64,000 nucleotides of DNA from Galeopsis tetrahit (lineage: Eukaryota; Streptophyta; Magnoliopsida; Lamiales; Lamiaceae). The notes under the pieces are model-generated. The model made no database searches. It was not told the DNA's origin and saw only the letters and a list, made by a program, of their open reading frames with translations. Location of the stretch: assembly GCA_963675135.1 (NCBI GenBank), contig OY776121.1, forward strand, positions 59,975,265 to 60,039,264. Direction: 5' to 3'. Positions 35,401 through 44,837 of this stretch are shown in pieces; within the stretch, counting starts at the first letter, position 1; each line of letters opens with the position of its first letter. The translations under genes were made by a program, and so were the position numbers.

Positions 35401-38400
35401 TAACTTGTTGTCGATCAATTTCTTGATTTCGACTGCCAAAGCCGCACTTTTATCAGGCCCAAATTTTCTTCGCTTTTGGGTGATGGGTCTTTTCGTTGGA
35501 TCAATATTTAGTTTGTGGCAGGCATGATTCGTGGGAATGCCCACCATATCTTCGTGCGACCAGGCGAATGCTCCGATGTTTTCTTTCAAAAATGCGATCA
35601 TGTCCGATCGCAGATGTCCTGGTAAATTTGAACCTATGAATACTTCGAGTTCGGGACGAGCTTCGTTTAATTGGATGGTTTCAAGGTCCTCCGCTGAAGT
35701 CGCCCGTTCTTTAGGCTCCTTCCAACGAGGGTCCTCAATTCCGCCTTTTGGCTCAAAGCCTAACCTAGGCTCCAGATCTGGAAAGTTTTCTGGAGACCGG
35801 TCGTCGGGGAGCTGGTCGCCCGAATCTGTCTGCTCGTCGATTTCCATTGGGGTGTGGTCGTCCACTTCCATGGAGGCGAGCTCGTTTGCCTCCACTTGGT
35901 GGTCGTCGGAACGATGACTGCACTCCCCAACTTCAATTTTTCTGTACTTGCTAGGAAGACCCTCCAAGTAGTTCATTTGTTCTGTTTGAGTTTGACACAT
36001 AATATACTTTCCAACCATGGCGCTTTCTTTAGAATGACGTTTTGCAAAACGGACGAGACACTCCCTCGCCCGTGTCTGATCGCCCTTAACGGTTATAGCT
36101 CCCGCCGGGGATGGAAACTTAATACAGTAATAATAAGTTGAAGCGGCCGCCTTGAACTCGCTGAAGAAAGGTCGGCCTAGGAACGCGTTGTAGGATGATG
36201 GCATGTCGATGATCAAGAAGTCGAGCTGCCTAGCATGATGCATTTCAGGCTCTTTTGACGATGCCAAGTCCAAAGTCAGTCTGATTTTCCCTATGGGAAG
36301 GTTGCGCGTGTCCCCGAACCCTACGATTATATCATCGCAAGGCTCGATGTAATCTGCATATCCACCAAGAGCATCCAAAGTATGCTTGAAAAGGATGTTG
36401 GTGTATGACCCAGTGTCGACCATCATCCGATGGACGATGGTTCCCATTATCTTCCCCGTGATGACCAACGCATCATTGTTTGGCTGCACCACGCCGTTCA
36501 GGTCGTCGTCCGTGAAACGGATTTGATGAGAAGGAGGCTTCTCGGCAGTAGGAGCGACGCACACCTGGTGCACATTGTTGAGTGCTCGCTGTTCGCCCTG
36601 AGCCCGGCGAACAGACAGAGCGACTCCAGATTGAGTTCCCCCCAAAGGTCCTTCTATCACAAGGCAGTCTTGGCCCAGATTGTCGACGTCGCCAATAGCA
36701 TTTTTTGGCATGGGAGGAGTTAGCTTGGGACGGTTCAATTGTTGGCGCAGGTCGCCGCCGCTGTCGTCGCGACGCTTCTTGCCCCTGTTGTCGCCGTTGC
36801 CACCTCCGGACTTCATGAATTGGGTGAGCTTACCCTCATTGTAAAGTTTGAAGAGATTTCTCACCAAGTCTCGGCACCCATTGGTGTGGTGGCCGACGGA
36901 GTTGTGGTAGTTGCAAAATTTACCACCATCAAGATTTGCATCGCTCGTATGCATGGGCTTTGCTTGGGGGAGAAGATTTTTCCCCCTTATTGCGTCGTAG
37001 ATGCCCCTAGGATCCACGGTGAGGGCCTCCCTGAATTGGATGATCTCAGGTGCCTCCTCGAATGGCCTGAAATTCGCTGGGCGAGCACTGCCAGCTTGAG
37101 TGGTCGCCTTCTTGGGCTGGGAAGACTCCCCAGTGTTAGTGTTTTTCTTGGGCCACACTCTCTTGGACGTGTCAGGCTGCTCGTTAGCCTTGGCAGCGTC
37201 CATTATTTCCTCCATTTGGATAAAATTTCCAGCCCTTGTGCGGAAGTCCGCATAAGAACTGGGGAAAGTAAGATGGATAGATTCCCACAGCTTGGTACCT
37301 ATCCTGAGACCGGAAACTGCTGAGATCAGCTTCGTCTCATCGTTCACGGCCTCCCCATCGATCACCAGCCTATCGAAGCGCTCGATGAAGTCTTTGCCTG
37401 ATTCAGTCAGGGATTGGCGAACGTTCGCCAAACGTTGCTTTGAGGCTGGGCGAGCAGCAATAGACCCATAGTAGGTCAGGAAATGTTGTCCCAGCTCAAG
37501 GAAAGAGGTGATAGATCCGGGACTCAAAGTTGTGTACCATCGATGAGCCCGATCTCCCAATGTTAGGGAGAAGTTTCTGCATTGTGTTGCGTCCGTTGCC
37601 CCAATTGAGGCCATATAGTTGGAGTACTTGGACAAGTGTACTCTGGGGTCGGACATCCCATCATATGCCGCCATGGAGGGCATTTGGATCTTTCTCTGAA
37701 TGGGGGCAGTGAGGATTGCAACACTTAGTGGAGGTGCGGGCAGACTGATCGGCAGTGTGGTCCCTTGCTTCGAGGCGACCACCTCTGCTCGCAGAGCGTC
37801 CATCTCTTGTTTCATTAATCTTTGAGTTTCGAGGAACTGGGCGATTTGCCCCTCCTCGGCAGTTTGAGCTCGTGGGGCGACGTTCTCGTCACGTCGACTC
37901 CCATGGGAAATGGCCGGGCGATCATCATGATGTGATCGCCTGGGCGAGTGCCTGTCAGTATGGTGGCTGCGATAACTCTTGGCCGGAGTTCGCGAACCCT
38001 TTCCTGGTCCCACTCGATCTAGAGCTGAGACCCTGTCGCCCTGCTCTCTTCGATCAGTGCGATGGTGGTGGTCGGCCTTATGTGGTCGGCCATCTACGTT
38101 GAAAGGTACTCGGCGAGGAGCCCTTCCGTCATTGTCTTTCATTCGGTTGAACACCGAATTTCTCTGTGAGTCTCCCGTCTGGCTGTTGTGGGAGTGCTCG
38201 CCGACTTTGTTCTTGCCCTTATCTTGGGGGCGAGCAGAATGTGAGTGGTAGGAACGATCATCCTCGTTCCCCCTGTTTTTACGAGCCTCGACGAAAGCCC
38301 GATCTTTGGCCTTCTCGAGCTCTTCCTTCTCGTTCAGCCTCCTCTTCTCCAGGAGGAAGTCTGAAAAATCTTTCAAGTGTTGGGGGTCATTCATAATATC

Positions 38401-38481
38401 CCCCATGTTCAGGTTTGCAAAAGGATTTGCCGGCGGCGGAGGGTGCTCGTTCCCTCCGGGCGGTGGAGTATGCTGAGACAT
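32494..38481 (-). CDS. Tat gag-pol polyprotein, 1995 aa, uninterrupted
   Basis: A single ORF starts MSQHTPPPGGNEHPPPP and encodes all core functions. Gag domain is at ~275-430, a Cys/His knuckle (FCNYHNSVGHHTNGC) at ~522-536, and protease MVDTGS at ~687-692. RT spans ~980-1160 with FMDAFAGYHQ and the active site YIDD at 1153-1156. Ty3-type RNase H is at ~1295-1410. A second, archaeal-type RNase H follows at ~1428-1555 (FVDGSS, TNNEAEYEAL, FSDSQLV). Integrase is at ~1650-1870, with the HHCC zinc finger ending CKRC and a DDE triad at D1722, D1782 and E1818 (35 residues between the last two). Gag and pol are in one frame without stop, so ratio control must be other than frameshift. All motifs look intact, so the copy may be autonomous. 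It would act through cytoplasmic particles and nuclear integration. Confidence 0.97.
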   Translation of the reverse strand: MSQHTPPPGGNEHPPPPANPFANLNMGDIMNDPQHLKDFSDFLLEKRRLNEKEELEKAKDRAFVEARKNRGNEDDRSYHSHSARPQDKGKNKVGEHSHNSQTGDSQRNSVFNRMKDNDGRAPRRVPFNVDGRPHKADHHHRTDRREQGDRVSALDRVGPGKGSRTPAKSYRSHHTDRHSPRRSHHDDRPAISHGSRRDENVAPRAQTAEEGQIAQFLETQRLMKQEMDALRAEVVASKQGTTLPISLPAPPLSVAILTAPIQRKIQMPSMAAYDGMSDPRVHLSKYSNYMASIGATDATQCRNFSLTLGDRAHRWYTTLSPGSITSFLELGQHFLTYYGSIAARPASKQRLANVRQSLTESGKDFIERFDRLVIDGEAVNDETKLISAVSGLRIGTKLWESIHLTFPSSYADFRTRAGNFIQMEEIMDAAKANEQPDTSKRVWPKKNTNTGESSQPKKATTQAGSARPANFRPFEEAPEIIQFREALTVDPRGIYDAIRGKNLLPQAKPMHTSDANLDGGKFCNYHNSVGHHTNGCRDLVRNLFKLYNEGKLTQFMKSGGGNGDNRGKKRRDDSGGDLRQQLNRPKLTPPMPKNAIGDVDNLGQDCLVIEGPLGGTQSGVALSVRRAQGEQRALNNVHQVCVAPTAEKPPSHQIRFTDDDLNGVVQPNNDALVITGKIMGTIVHRMMVDTGSYTNILFKHTLDALGGYADYIEPCDDIIVGFGDTRNLPIGKIRLTLDLASSKEPEMHHARQLDFLIIDMPSSYNAFLGRPFFSEFKAAASTYYYCIKFPSPAGAITVKGDQTRARECLVRFAKRHSKESAMVGKYIMCQTQTEQMNYLEGLPSKYRKIEVGECSHRSDDHQVEANELASMEVDDHTPMEIDEQTDSGDQLPDDRSPENFPDLEPRLGFEPKGGIEDPRWKEPKERATSAEDLETIQLNEARPELEVFIGSNLPGHLRSDMIAFLKENIGAFAWSHEDMVGIPTNHACHKLNIDPTKRPITQKRRKFGPDKSAALAVEIKKLIDNKLIEKTGTDPEWLANPVLVKKTTGSWRLCIDFTDLNDAYPKDHFPMPHIDHLVDNTAGHEILTFMDAFAGYHQIAMHPDDQRHTAFMTARDMYSWKRMPFGLKNAGATYQRLVNKMFEKHIGEMVEVYIDDIVVKSLRKEDHLHHLAMTFDILREYNMKLNPKKCSFGVRSGKFLGHLVSQRGIEANPSKIQAVINMQSPRNVKEVQRLTGCLASLNRFIARTGDRCKPFFDALKKGKFEWTDECEKAFEKLKEYLSDPKVLSKPVPGEILYLYLAATDCATSSVLVRAEGSTHLPIYYVSQTLRDAELRYTPMEKLAYALVMSVRKLRQYLFDHEVVVLPTFPLRRALHRPDTAGRLLKWSVEIGQFGLTYAPRTAIKGQVLAEFIVELTFPEKLAEGIELPWSLFVDGSSTSTKAGAGVVLISPTGQAFASAIEFEYRATNNEAEYEALVAGIKMAMVVGARKLKIFSDSQLVVCQITGEYEARGDQMIKYQDLVKGLLEQFDQFHIEQIPREENTQANALARLATSEGEAIFSEATITKISSPSVNRCQILQVEATSDEDWRTPITKYIKTGELPDDKVKATRLQLRSARYTIIGDQLYKRGFSMPLLKCLGEDEAKIVMHEIHDGVCGNHTGGQALALKIIRQGYFWLTLKKDAIYYAQSCKRCQAFAPAIHSPPDELISVYSSWPFAKWGIDIIGPFPPAAGGVTFVVVAVDYFTKWTEAKALKTITKGQMTSFIWKNIICRFGLPRAIVTDNGRQFTSQDMMDFCSRWNIKKIFSTPYHPQSNGQVEAINKIIKHTLKAKLDGLKGKWAEELHMVLWAYRTTTRNSTGETPFALAFGTEAVIPAEGQVQTFRVANYDEQLNNDAQLSDLDFLEERRLTADEKNVVYKQRSERYYNTKVRARQFTIGQLVLRRATEQSIGILGPTWEGPYRITRTLLNGSYELEDLEGKPSKYPWNAVKLKKYYQ

Positions 38482-38822
38482 CGTTTAAAGAGTGTCTTTT
38501 TAGATTACAAAGTAAAGATCTAAAAAACGAGAGATTAAAGTTCTTACGCAGAAGAACGTGCTATTATAACTACTAGTCTTAGCAAAGTAACAACAATAGA
38601 AGCTTGAAAACACAAATACAAGGAGATCAAACTCCAAAATATGCTACGAAAAACTGAAAATGTTCAAGAACACGAAGAACAGTCAAGATCGTAGAAGATG
38701 CTTTAAACGGTAGATATACCGATTAAAACTTAAAAACAGGGAGTTTGCTAACCGATCGCTTGTTGATCGGACGAAACTTTGATGATAGAACACGTAAAAG
38801 GTCCCCTCCTTCTAGCGCCAAA
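38482..38822 (-). other. Tat leader and primer-binding site
   Basis: On the minus strand, TGGCGCTAGAAGGAGGGG begins three bases after the 5' LTR end (38820 downward). It is the expected place for a tRNA primer-binding site; the tRNA species was not identified. The remaining ~320 bp lead to the gag ATG and show no ORF. Confidence 0.65.
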
Positions 38823-39554
38823 TGTTGTATGCACTATAAACGGGTTGACTTTGGATGTGGACTGTGCTTAGCACGATACAAACATATATAATTAAACGGG
38901 GGTTATTACGTGTTTATATGGATTAAAGTGATGATTTGTGATGAACTTGATGAAGAACACACAAGAACACAAGATATAGCTTCTTGGAGAAGCTAAAGCT
39001 TTAGAAGCTTGGGAGAGTTTATTGCTTTGGGTAGGGAGATTTGGTGGAATGTTCAACTTATCTTACAAATGAGCCCAAATGGGCATTATATACTGCTTTT
39101 CAAGGGCTGCCCGCCCTTTACACGTGGAGCCTCCAGATTGGACGTGCATTCTGCCCGAAAAGGTGATTTGATGGCGCATTTAATGCTAAACCGCCTCTGG
39201 TGCTCGTCTTCGGCGAGATGCCGAGCAACTGGAAAACCTGCTAGTCACTCGCCGCCGTGGTCGCCGGAGAAACTGCTCGCCACGTCCTGTCTCATCCCCC
39301 AAAGCTTCAACACTTAAAACATCTTAACTCAGAATAAGCACGTGCTCGCCATACATTTGGGCGAGCAGCTAACTAAGAGAGTGCTCGCCAACATCTTTGG
39401 ACGAGCACTTAAATATATTAAATACATTAAATCTATTACATTTTCTTGGTCTTGTTGACTAGTCGTCGCACGACTTTGTTGACTGGTCCTCGCCACGTAA
39501 GATGGTGACTAGGATTGACTTGTCAAAGATTGACCTCTTTGACTAGGTATAACA
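38823..39554 (-). repeat. Tat 5' LTR (732 bp)
   Basis: It is almost identical to 27697-28428. On the sense (minus) strand it runs TGTTATACCTAGTCAAAG to ...GTGCATACAACA. It should carry the gag-pol promoter; a clear TATA position was not assigned. Confidence 0.96.
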
Positions 39555-39599
39555 ATCCCGAATAATCAAAATCACTGAACCCCTAAACCATAAAGAAGT

Positions 39600-40060
39600 T
39601 CTTCGTCCACAATTGATCGCTGCATCTTCTTCTTCGACTTGTTTTCCTCACAAATCTCTCATTTTCTTCCGCCGTCGCGAATTTTCCTCTCCACTTCTCT
39701 TCCGCCGTCAATCAACCATGGGTGATGTTGCTTCTGATTCTGCCATGGATGCTGTTTGAAGATGAGTGCGTACATATTCTCTCTTCGTTTTCGATTCTTA
39801 ACTTTATTCACGCTTTTTTCTCGTATTTGAAATTGAAGTGGATTCGATTCGAGTGTGCTAATTTTGACCTTTTTAAGTCTTCATCAGACCTTGATTCAGA
39901 AAAATAATTGAAACCTTCTCTGTATGATCTGTTCCAAACTTGGTAATTTATTTGATTTCAGGGATTTGATGTTAATAAACTGTGTGCAGATGCATTTTGG
40001 TTTAATGAGAATGATCGCGTAGTTGGGCAATTTTTAGAAGGATGAAGAACTTCTCATTGG
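39600..40060 (+). pseudogene. Captured 5' part of an isopentenyl-diphosphate isomerase gene
   Basis: ATG at 39718 opens MGDVASDSAMDAV, the cytosolic-type N-terminus of plant IPP isomerase. The next codons (QRRLM region) are deleted, so TTTGAAGATGAGTGC (FEDEC) follows out of frame and ends at a GT donor near 39768. After an intron, 39990-40035 matches LVDENDRVVGH in altered form (TTAATGAGAATGATCGCG). A CT-rich leader at 39600-39717 looks like the original 5' UTR. The enzyme interconverts IPP and DMAPP, but this piece lacks the whole Nudix catalytic core and is dead. It lies inside a family-C MULE. Confidence 0.68.
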
Positions 40061-40306
40061 TTTAGGGATTCAGGCAATTTGATTCTTTGGGATAAAAATG
40101 ACACGTACTCGTACTCTTTTTGTTATTTAATTTTTTAAAAAAATTAAAGCCACGTCACTAATTACCTATGATAGCAGGTAATAAGGACCAAATTCCTAAC
40201 ATTTGTAAACATAAAGGACAAATTTCGAAGTAGAAAAACATAGAGGACAAAAATTAAAATTGATACAACTTAAGGGACAAAAAAATGTATTTTCCCGGAA
40301 TACAAG

Positions 40307-40662
40307 TGATGAGACAACTTTTTTACTGTCTTAACAAATTTGTGATGCAAATTCCAGCAAAACTTTCCCCCAACTTTAAAAAGCATTAGCCTCAAAAAAA
40401 AAAAAAACTTTAAAAAGCATTAAATCATATTTTTAGTTTTGCGTTAACTTTAAAAGGCATTAGATCAATTTTAAAAGAATTTTAATACTCTCATGGTCCA
40501 GTGTTTACTTGCATTTTTTTGTTTGTTAGTACGTTCTTAATTACACTTTGATATAATAATAATACATAAAATTAATATTTTCACAACATTATTTTATTTT
40601 TAAAATTTTCACTCATTTTAAACTTATATTTTATTATACCTCACTAAATTATTTAAAATATA
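40307..40662. other. AT-rich spacer
   Basis: It lies between the MULE TSD and a Stowaway MITE. No gene or RNA was recognised. Confidence 0.5.
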
Positions 40663-40936
40663 CTTCATTCGTCCAATTTTATTATACCAATTTCTTTGTG
40701 CACAGATTTTAATGAATATTGATTAATTTATGTATAAAGTAGATAAGTTGGGGGTATGATGTAGGTAAAGTGAATATTTATGAATAAAGTTAGTGACAAT
40801 TTGAGTAAATAAGTGATGGGTAGAAGATGAAGATAAAATAGTGTGAATAATATTATTTGTAAAAAGGGAGAGAATGAACATACTAAAATTGGACAAAAAA
40901 AAAAGAGGAAAATAAAAATAATGAAATTGGAAGGAG
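40663..40936. mobile_element. Stowaway-like MITE, family S2, copy 1
   Basis: The ends CTTCATTCGTCCAATTTTAT and ATAATGAAATTGGAAGGAG are inverted repeats flanked by TA. The interior (AGTAGATAAGTTG, GAATAAAGT, GAGTAAATAAGTGATG) matches the MITE at 51929-52263. It lies ~340 bp upstream of the first P450. Confidence 0.85.
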
Positions 40937-41277
40937 TATTTTTTTTATTTGATCCAATACAACACTAAATCTTTGTTTATTAAAAAATGATCCTGTTAAG
41001 TATACAAGTGATCACAGATTATGGGATTAATATTTTTTTTTACAGTGATATTTAAGTGCAAACACTTTGATTGAACATTAAAATTTAAAATTAAGGTGTA
41101 TCTAAAATTTCCTTGTTTGATTAAATTGATGCTAACATATTAACAGACCCTACCTACCAATCTACCCTTCATGTTCAACGACTTCCACATTCACGTGCCC
41201 AACACTTTGATTCAACTATATCATTCTCTATTTCTATTAGTAAACTCCACTTTACTGCATTTCACACCACCATCATC

Positions 41278-43800
41278 ATGTCAACTTTCTCTCTCCTCCT
41301 CCTCTCTCTCCCCATCCTCTTCCTCCTCCACCGCCTCTACCACCGTCTCCGTGTCCGCCTTCCGCCGGGCCCACGCCCATGGCCGGTGGTCGGAAACCTC
41401 TACGACATCAAACCCGTCCAGTTCACCTGCTTCGCTGAGTGGGCCCAAACCTACGGACCCATCATATCTGTCTGGTTCGGATCTAACCTCAACGTCATCG
41501 TTTCGAGCTCAGAATTGGCAAAAGAGGTCCTCAAGGACAACGACCATCAGTTGGCCAATCGCCGCCGTAACCGAGGCGGAGGCGGGAAGGACTTGATCTC
41601 CGCCGACTATGGGCCCCACTATGTGAAGGTGAGAAAATTTTGTACGATTGAGCTGTTTTCGCCAAAGAGACTTGAAGGTTTGAGGCCCATTAGAGAAGAT
41701 GAGATAACAGCTATGGTGGAATCCATCTATAAAGACTGCATTGCCCCTGGTATGTATTCTTTTTTTAATGATTTATTATCAATAGTTGTTGCTTTATCAA
41801 TTAATAATATGCTCTTATTAAACCCGTTAATTTTAGATGCAGTATGTTAAATATTGCACAATTGTATTATTTCGTTCTTGTTACACGGCCGGACTGCATT
41901 TTGAGACAATGTTTTTTGCTAGAGTTGCTAAATAGTACTCATTCGAGACCCGTATAACTTGCATAGATCAATACTTGATCGACACGTTTTTTAAGAAAAT
42001 ATAATGTAGTGGTTGATGATGTAAGATAAATGAAGAGTATTTAAGGTGATTTGACGAGGTGTAAAATGAATTTAGTGATGTGTAAAGTGAAATGTAGGTA
42101 AAATGAGTGACAATTTTAAAAATAAAATGATGTTTTAAGGTTCTTAATTTACGAGTTATTTCCATATTAAGAGTGTGCAAGTAATTTTAAAATTTGGAAA
42201 GTGGACAAATAATCACGAGAATAGAGGGAGTACTCCTCTGTTTCTTGTTTGATTATCTACTTAAGGGATACAATAATTTTTCGTCGAGGGTATATTAGTC
42301 AATTTGAAGAAAATTAGACAAAGAAAGATGTTTTTATGTGAAAAAAAATAATGACATTTAGTTGGTGTAATTTTACATATTTTGAAGGAGATAAATAGAA
42401 AGACTAAATAAATTATTGAAATGACAGAATTGTAGTTGCATTTAATTAAAAAAGAAGCATTGTTTGGTTACATTGTTGGGAATAGTGAGTCTTGTATGAG
42501 ACGATCTTGTATATAAGTCCACAAATTATTCAATATAAATGTATATGAGATGGTCTCATACATGTTTTTGCCGTTAATGATGTACTCTTATTAAACACAT
42601 TTATTTCCACTATGCTATGTTAACTCTGTTTTAAAGAAATGATAAAGGAACACAATTTGCAATTTACACAGATAAAGTGGGGAAGAGTGTGGTAGTAAAG
42701 AAATATCTGGGAGCAGTGGCATTCAACAATATCACAAGAATAGCTTTTGGGAAACGATTTGAAAACTCAGAGGGAGTACTGGACAAGCAGGGGCAAGAGT
42801 TCATGTCGATTATTACAAATGCCATAAGGAAGGGTGCATCTAGTGCCCTGGCTGAGCATATCCCCTGGCTCCGTCGCTTCTTCCCAGTAGACGAAGAGGC
42901 CTTCAAACGGCACATAGCTCGTACGGACCGTCTTACACGAGAGATAATGGAGGATCACTTGCGTGCTCGTGAAGAAAGCGGAGGAGCTAAACAACACTTT
43001 TTCGATGCATTGTTGACACTTCGTGAGCAATATGATCTCAGTGAGGAAACCGTCATTGGCCTTCTTTGGGTGAGTAGTATTTGTATATTTTAAATTTGGA
43101 TTTTTAACCTTATAGTAGTATGTTTGAAATCTAATATAGTAGAAAATATTTGCAGAACATGATGGCCGCGGGGGCGGACACTACTGCTATATCCGTCGAG
43201 TGGGCGATGGCAGAGCTAATCAAGAATCCAAGGGTCCAACAAAAGGCTCAAGAGGAGCTGGATCGTGTCATCGGACACGATCGTGTCATCATCGAACACG
43301 ACTTCCCAAACCTACCCTACCTACAAGCTGTAGCCAAAGAATCCCTCAGATTACACCCACCAACCCCTCTCATGCTCCCTCATCGAGCTAGTACCGACGT
43401 CAAGATTGGCGGCTACGACATTCCAAAGAACTCAATTGTGCACGTGAATGTTTGGGCTATTGGACGTGACCCAAAGGTGTGGAAGAACGCCTTGGAATTT
43501 CGTCCGGAGAGGTTCCTGGAGGAAGACATTGATATGAAAGGAGCCGATTTTCGGCTCCTTCCGTTTGGTGCTGGAAGAAGAGTGTGTCCGGGGGCGCAAC
43601 TAGGTATCAACTTGGTTACGTCTATGATCGCTCACCTTCTGCACCACTTCAGTTGGGATGTTCCGAACGGGACGAGGCCCGAAGAGATCAACATGGATCC
43701 AAGCCCGGGTATGGTGACAAGTATGACGACCTCATTACAGACAGTTCCAACTCCAAGATTGCCGGCACATTTATACAAGCGTATGGCTACCAATGCTTGA
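41278..43800 (+). CDS. CYP98A: Cytochrome P450 CYP98A, copy 1 (p-coumaroyl ester 3'-hydroxylase family)
   Basis: Three exons join in frame: 41278-41749, 42672-43069 and 43156-43800, giving 504 aa. Donors are CCTG|GTATGT and TGG|GTGAGT; acceptors are TACACAG and TTTGCAG. Order: N-terminal membrane anchor (residues 1-20), proline hinge LPPGPRPWPVVGNLYD, I-helix AAGADTT (294-300), ExxR in KESLR (E352), PERF (407-410) and heme loop PFGAGRRVCPGA with Cys434. Family members hydroxylate the 3' position of p-coumaroyl shikimate/quinate or related esters in lignin and phenylpropanoid synthesis at the ER. The B-C loop (substrate recognition site 1) is about five residues shorter and has Ser in place of the usual Trp in DLIWADYG. 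Substrate may therefore differ (inference). Intron 1 (922 bp) is swollen by repeats. The gene is intact. Confidence 0.96.
41937..42229. mobile_element. Probable MITE in intron 1 of P450 copy 1
   Basis: The segment starts TACTCATTCGAGAC and ends GAATAGAGGGAGTA. Inside it, GTGAAATGTAGGTAAAATGA resembles the interior of the Stowaway MITEs at 40663 and 51929. A second end-like motif (CTCCTCTGTTTCTTGTTTGA) abuts it at 42232. The shorter intron of the sister gene lacks all of this. Confidence 0.5.
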
Positions 43801-44640
43801 TTTAGGGGGCTCCTGCCTTCAAATTTCCACTTTACATGCAATAATTAATTTATTAGACTTTGTACTCCTTCATTTATAATTTAATTTGCTCTAATTTTGA
43901 AATTTTTGTTTGGGGTGTTTGAAGTCATAAATCATAATGTCTGTCTAATCCCTTTACGTAAACGCGCACCGGCGACTTCATTTGTAATATCTCAAAATTT
44001 AAGACCCACAATCATTAAATAAACTTTCGGTAATTTTTTTTTATTAAGTTCACTTAAAAAAAAAAAAAAAAGTAAATACATCCAGTTTAATTAAGGATTA
44101 AGAGATGTTTCAAAAGGATATTTAAAGAGTAAGAAAGTGTTTTAAGTATGAGACATACATTTATGACAAATGTTCAAATAAGTAATTTGGACAGGAGGAA
44201 TATCAATTTTGATTTTTATCCTTTTTTTTTTTAATTAGTCCTCTATATTTTTTAAACTGATTCAACTTAACTGAAAAAAAAAAGTGTATTCATTGTAAAC
44301 TTTCTCACCAACTTTATTTGCAATATCTACAAATTAGTAAACAACTCTACCCTCACTTTTCAATAGAAATATTTTCACTTTAAAGGTAAAGTTCGTTAAT
44401 TTAAAAAAATATTATATGTAAGATGTATCATATTAATGTAAAAATTAATAACTGATACATTTTACATTTAACAAATTTAAATTTAAAAGTGGTACTAATT
44501 GCACAATTTGTCATTTATTTATTATTTTTGATACCTCAAATTTAAAATGGAGTTCATGGCTTTCCTAGTACTTCCCGCTTAATTTTAGGTTTCACAATTT
44601 ACTGTAGGTTTATACTAAAAAAATAAAATGGGACGGGGAG
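43801..44640. other. 3' flank of P450 copy 1 and spacer
   Basis: The 3' UTR probably ends within the first ~150 bp (ATAATTAATTTATTAG). A ~70-bp Stowaway remnant with TACTTCCCGC and GGGACGGGGAGTA ends lies at about 44568-44640. Nothing else was seen. Confidence 0.45.
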
Positions 44641-44644
44641 TATC

Positions 44645-44830
44645 ATGTAAGGGAACAATTATACACACACGACTTTGATGAGGATGCCCACCAATTTTGT
44701 AAAATGTCAATTCTACATTTCTACCCTAGCTAAAATTTTAAAAAATTCTCATGACAAGTACAGCCACCACATTTCACGTCATGTAATTCTAAACGAAAAA
44801 TAGACCAGTCTCTCCCATTGGCCCATTAAA
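44645..44830. mobile_element. Fragment of a family-A-like MULE
   Basis: GAGGATGCCCACCAATTTTG, GTAAAATGTC and GACAAGTACAGCCACCAC follow the same order as the left end of the family-A elements (GAGGACACCCACCAAAC, GTAAAATGTCTC, GAGTACACCCACC). No terminal inverted repeat is left. Confidence 0.5.
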
Positions 44831-44837
44831 AAAAAAA

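Larger units (their letters stand above)
27697..39554 (-). mobile_element. Ty3 retrotransposon, Tat lineage, very young
   Basis: Two 732-bp LTRs face the same way and bound 11,858 bp. The 5-bp TSD atccc is at 27692-27696 and 39555-39559. Sense direction is minus: the 5' LTR is 38823-39554, then primer-binding site, leader, gag-pol (38481-32494), repeat-rich spacer, antisense gene (28996-31833), polypurine tract and 3' LTR (27697-28428). An extra archaeal-type RNase H after the RT and an antisense ORF before the 3' LTR are known marks of Tat elements. I see one LTR difference, at about 28122 versus 39243. Confidence 0.96.
27507..40296. mobile_element. Pack-MULE, family C, copy 1, hosting a Tat retrotransposon
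   Basis: The ends are GGGAAAATACATTTTTTTGT and its complement. The inverted repeats run about 190 bp (TGTCCTCTATATT, ATTTGGTCCTTATTACCTG and complements on the right). A perfect 10-bp duplication, ggaatacaag, lies at 27497-27506 and 40297-40306. Without the Tat insertion at 27697-39554 (and its TSD atccc) the MULE is about 930 bp. It contains captured IPP-isomerase sequence at 39600-40060. Confidence 0.9.
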
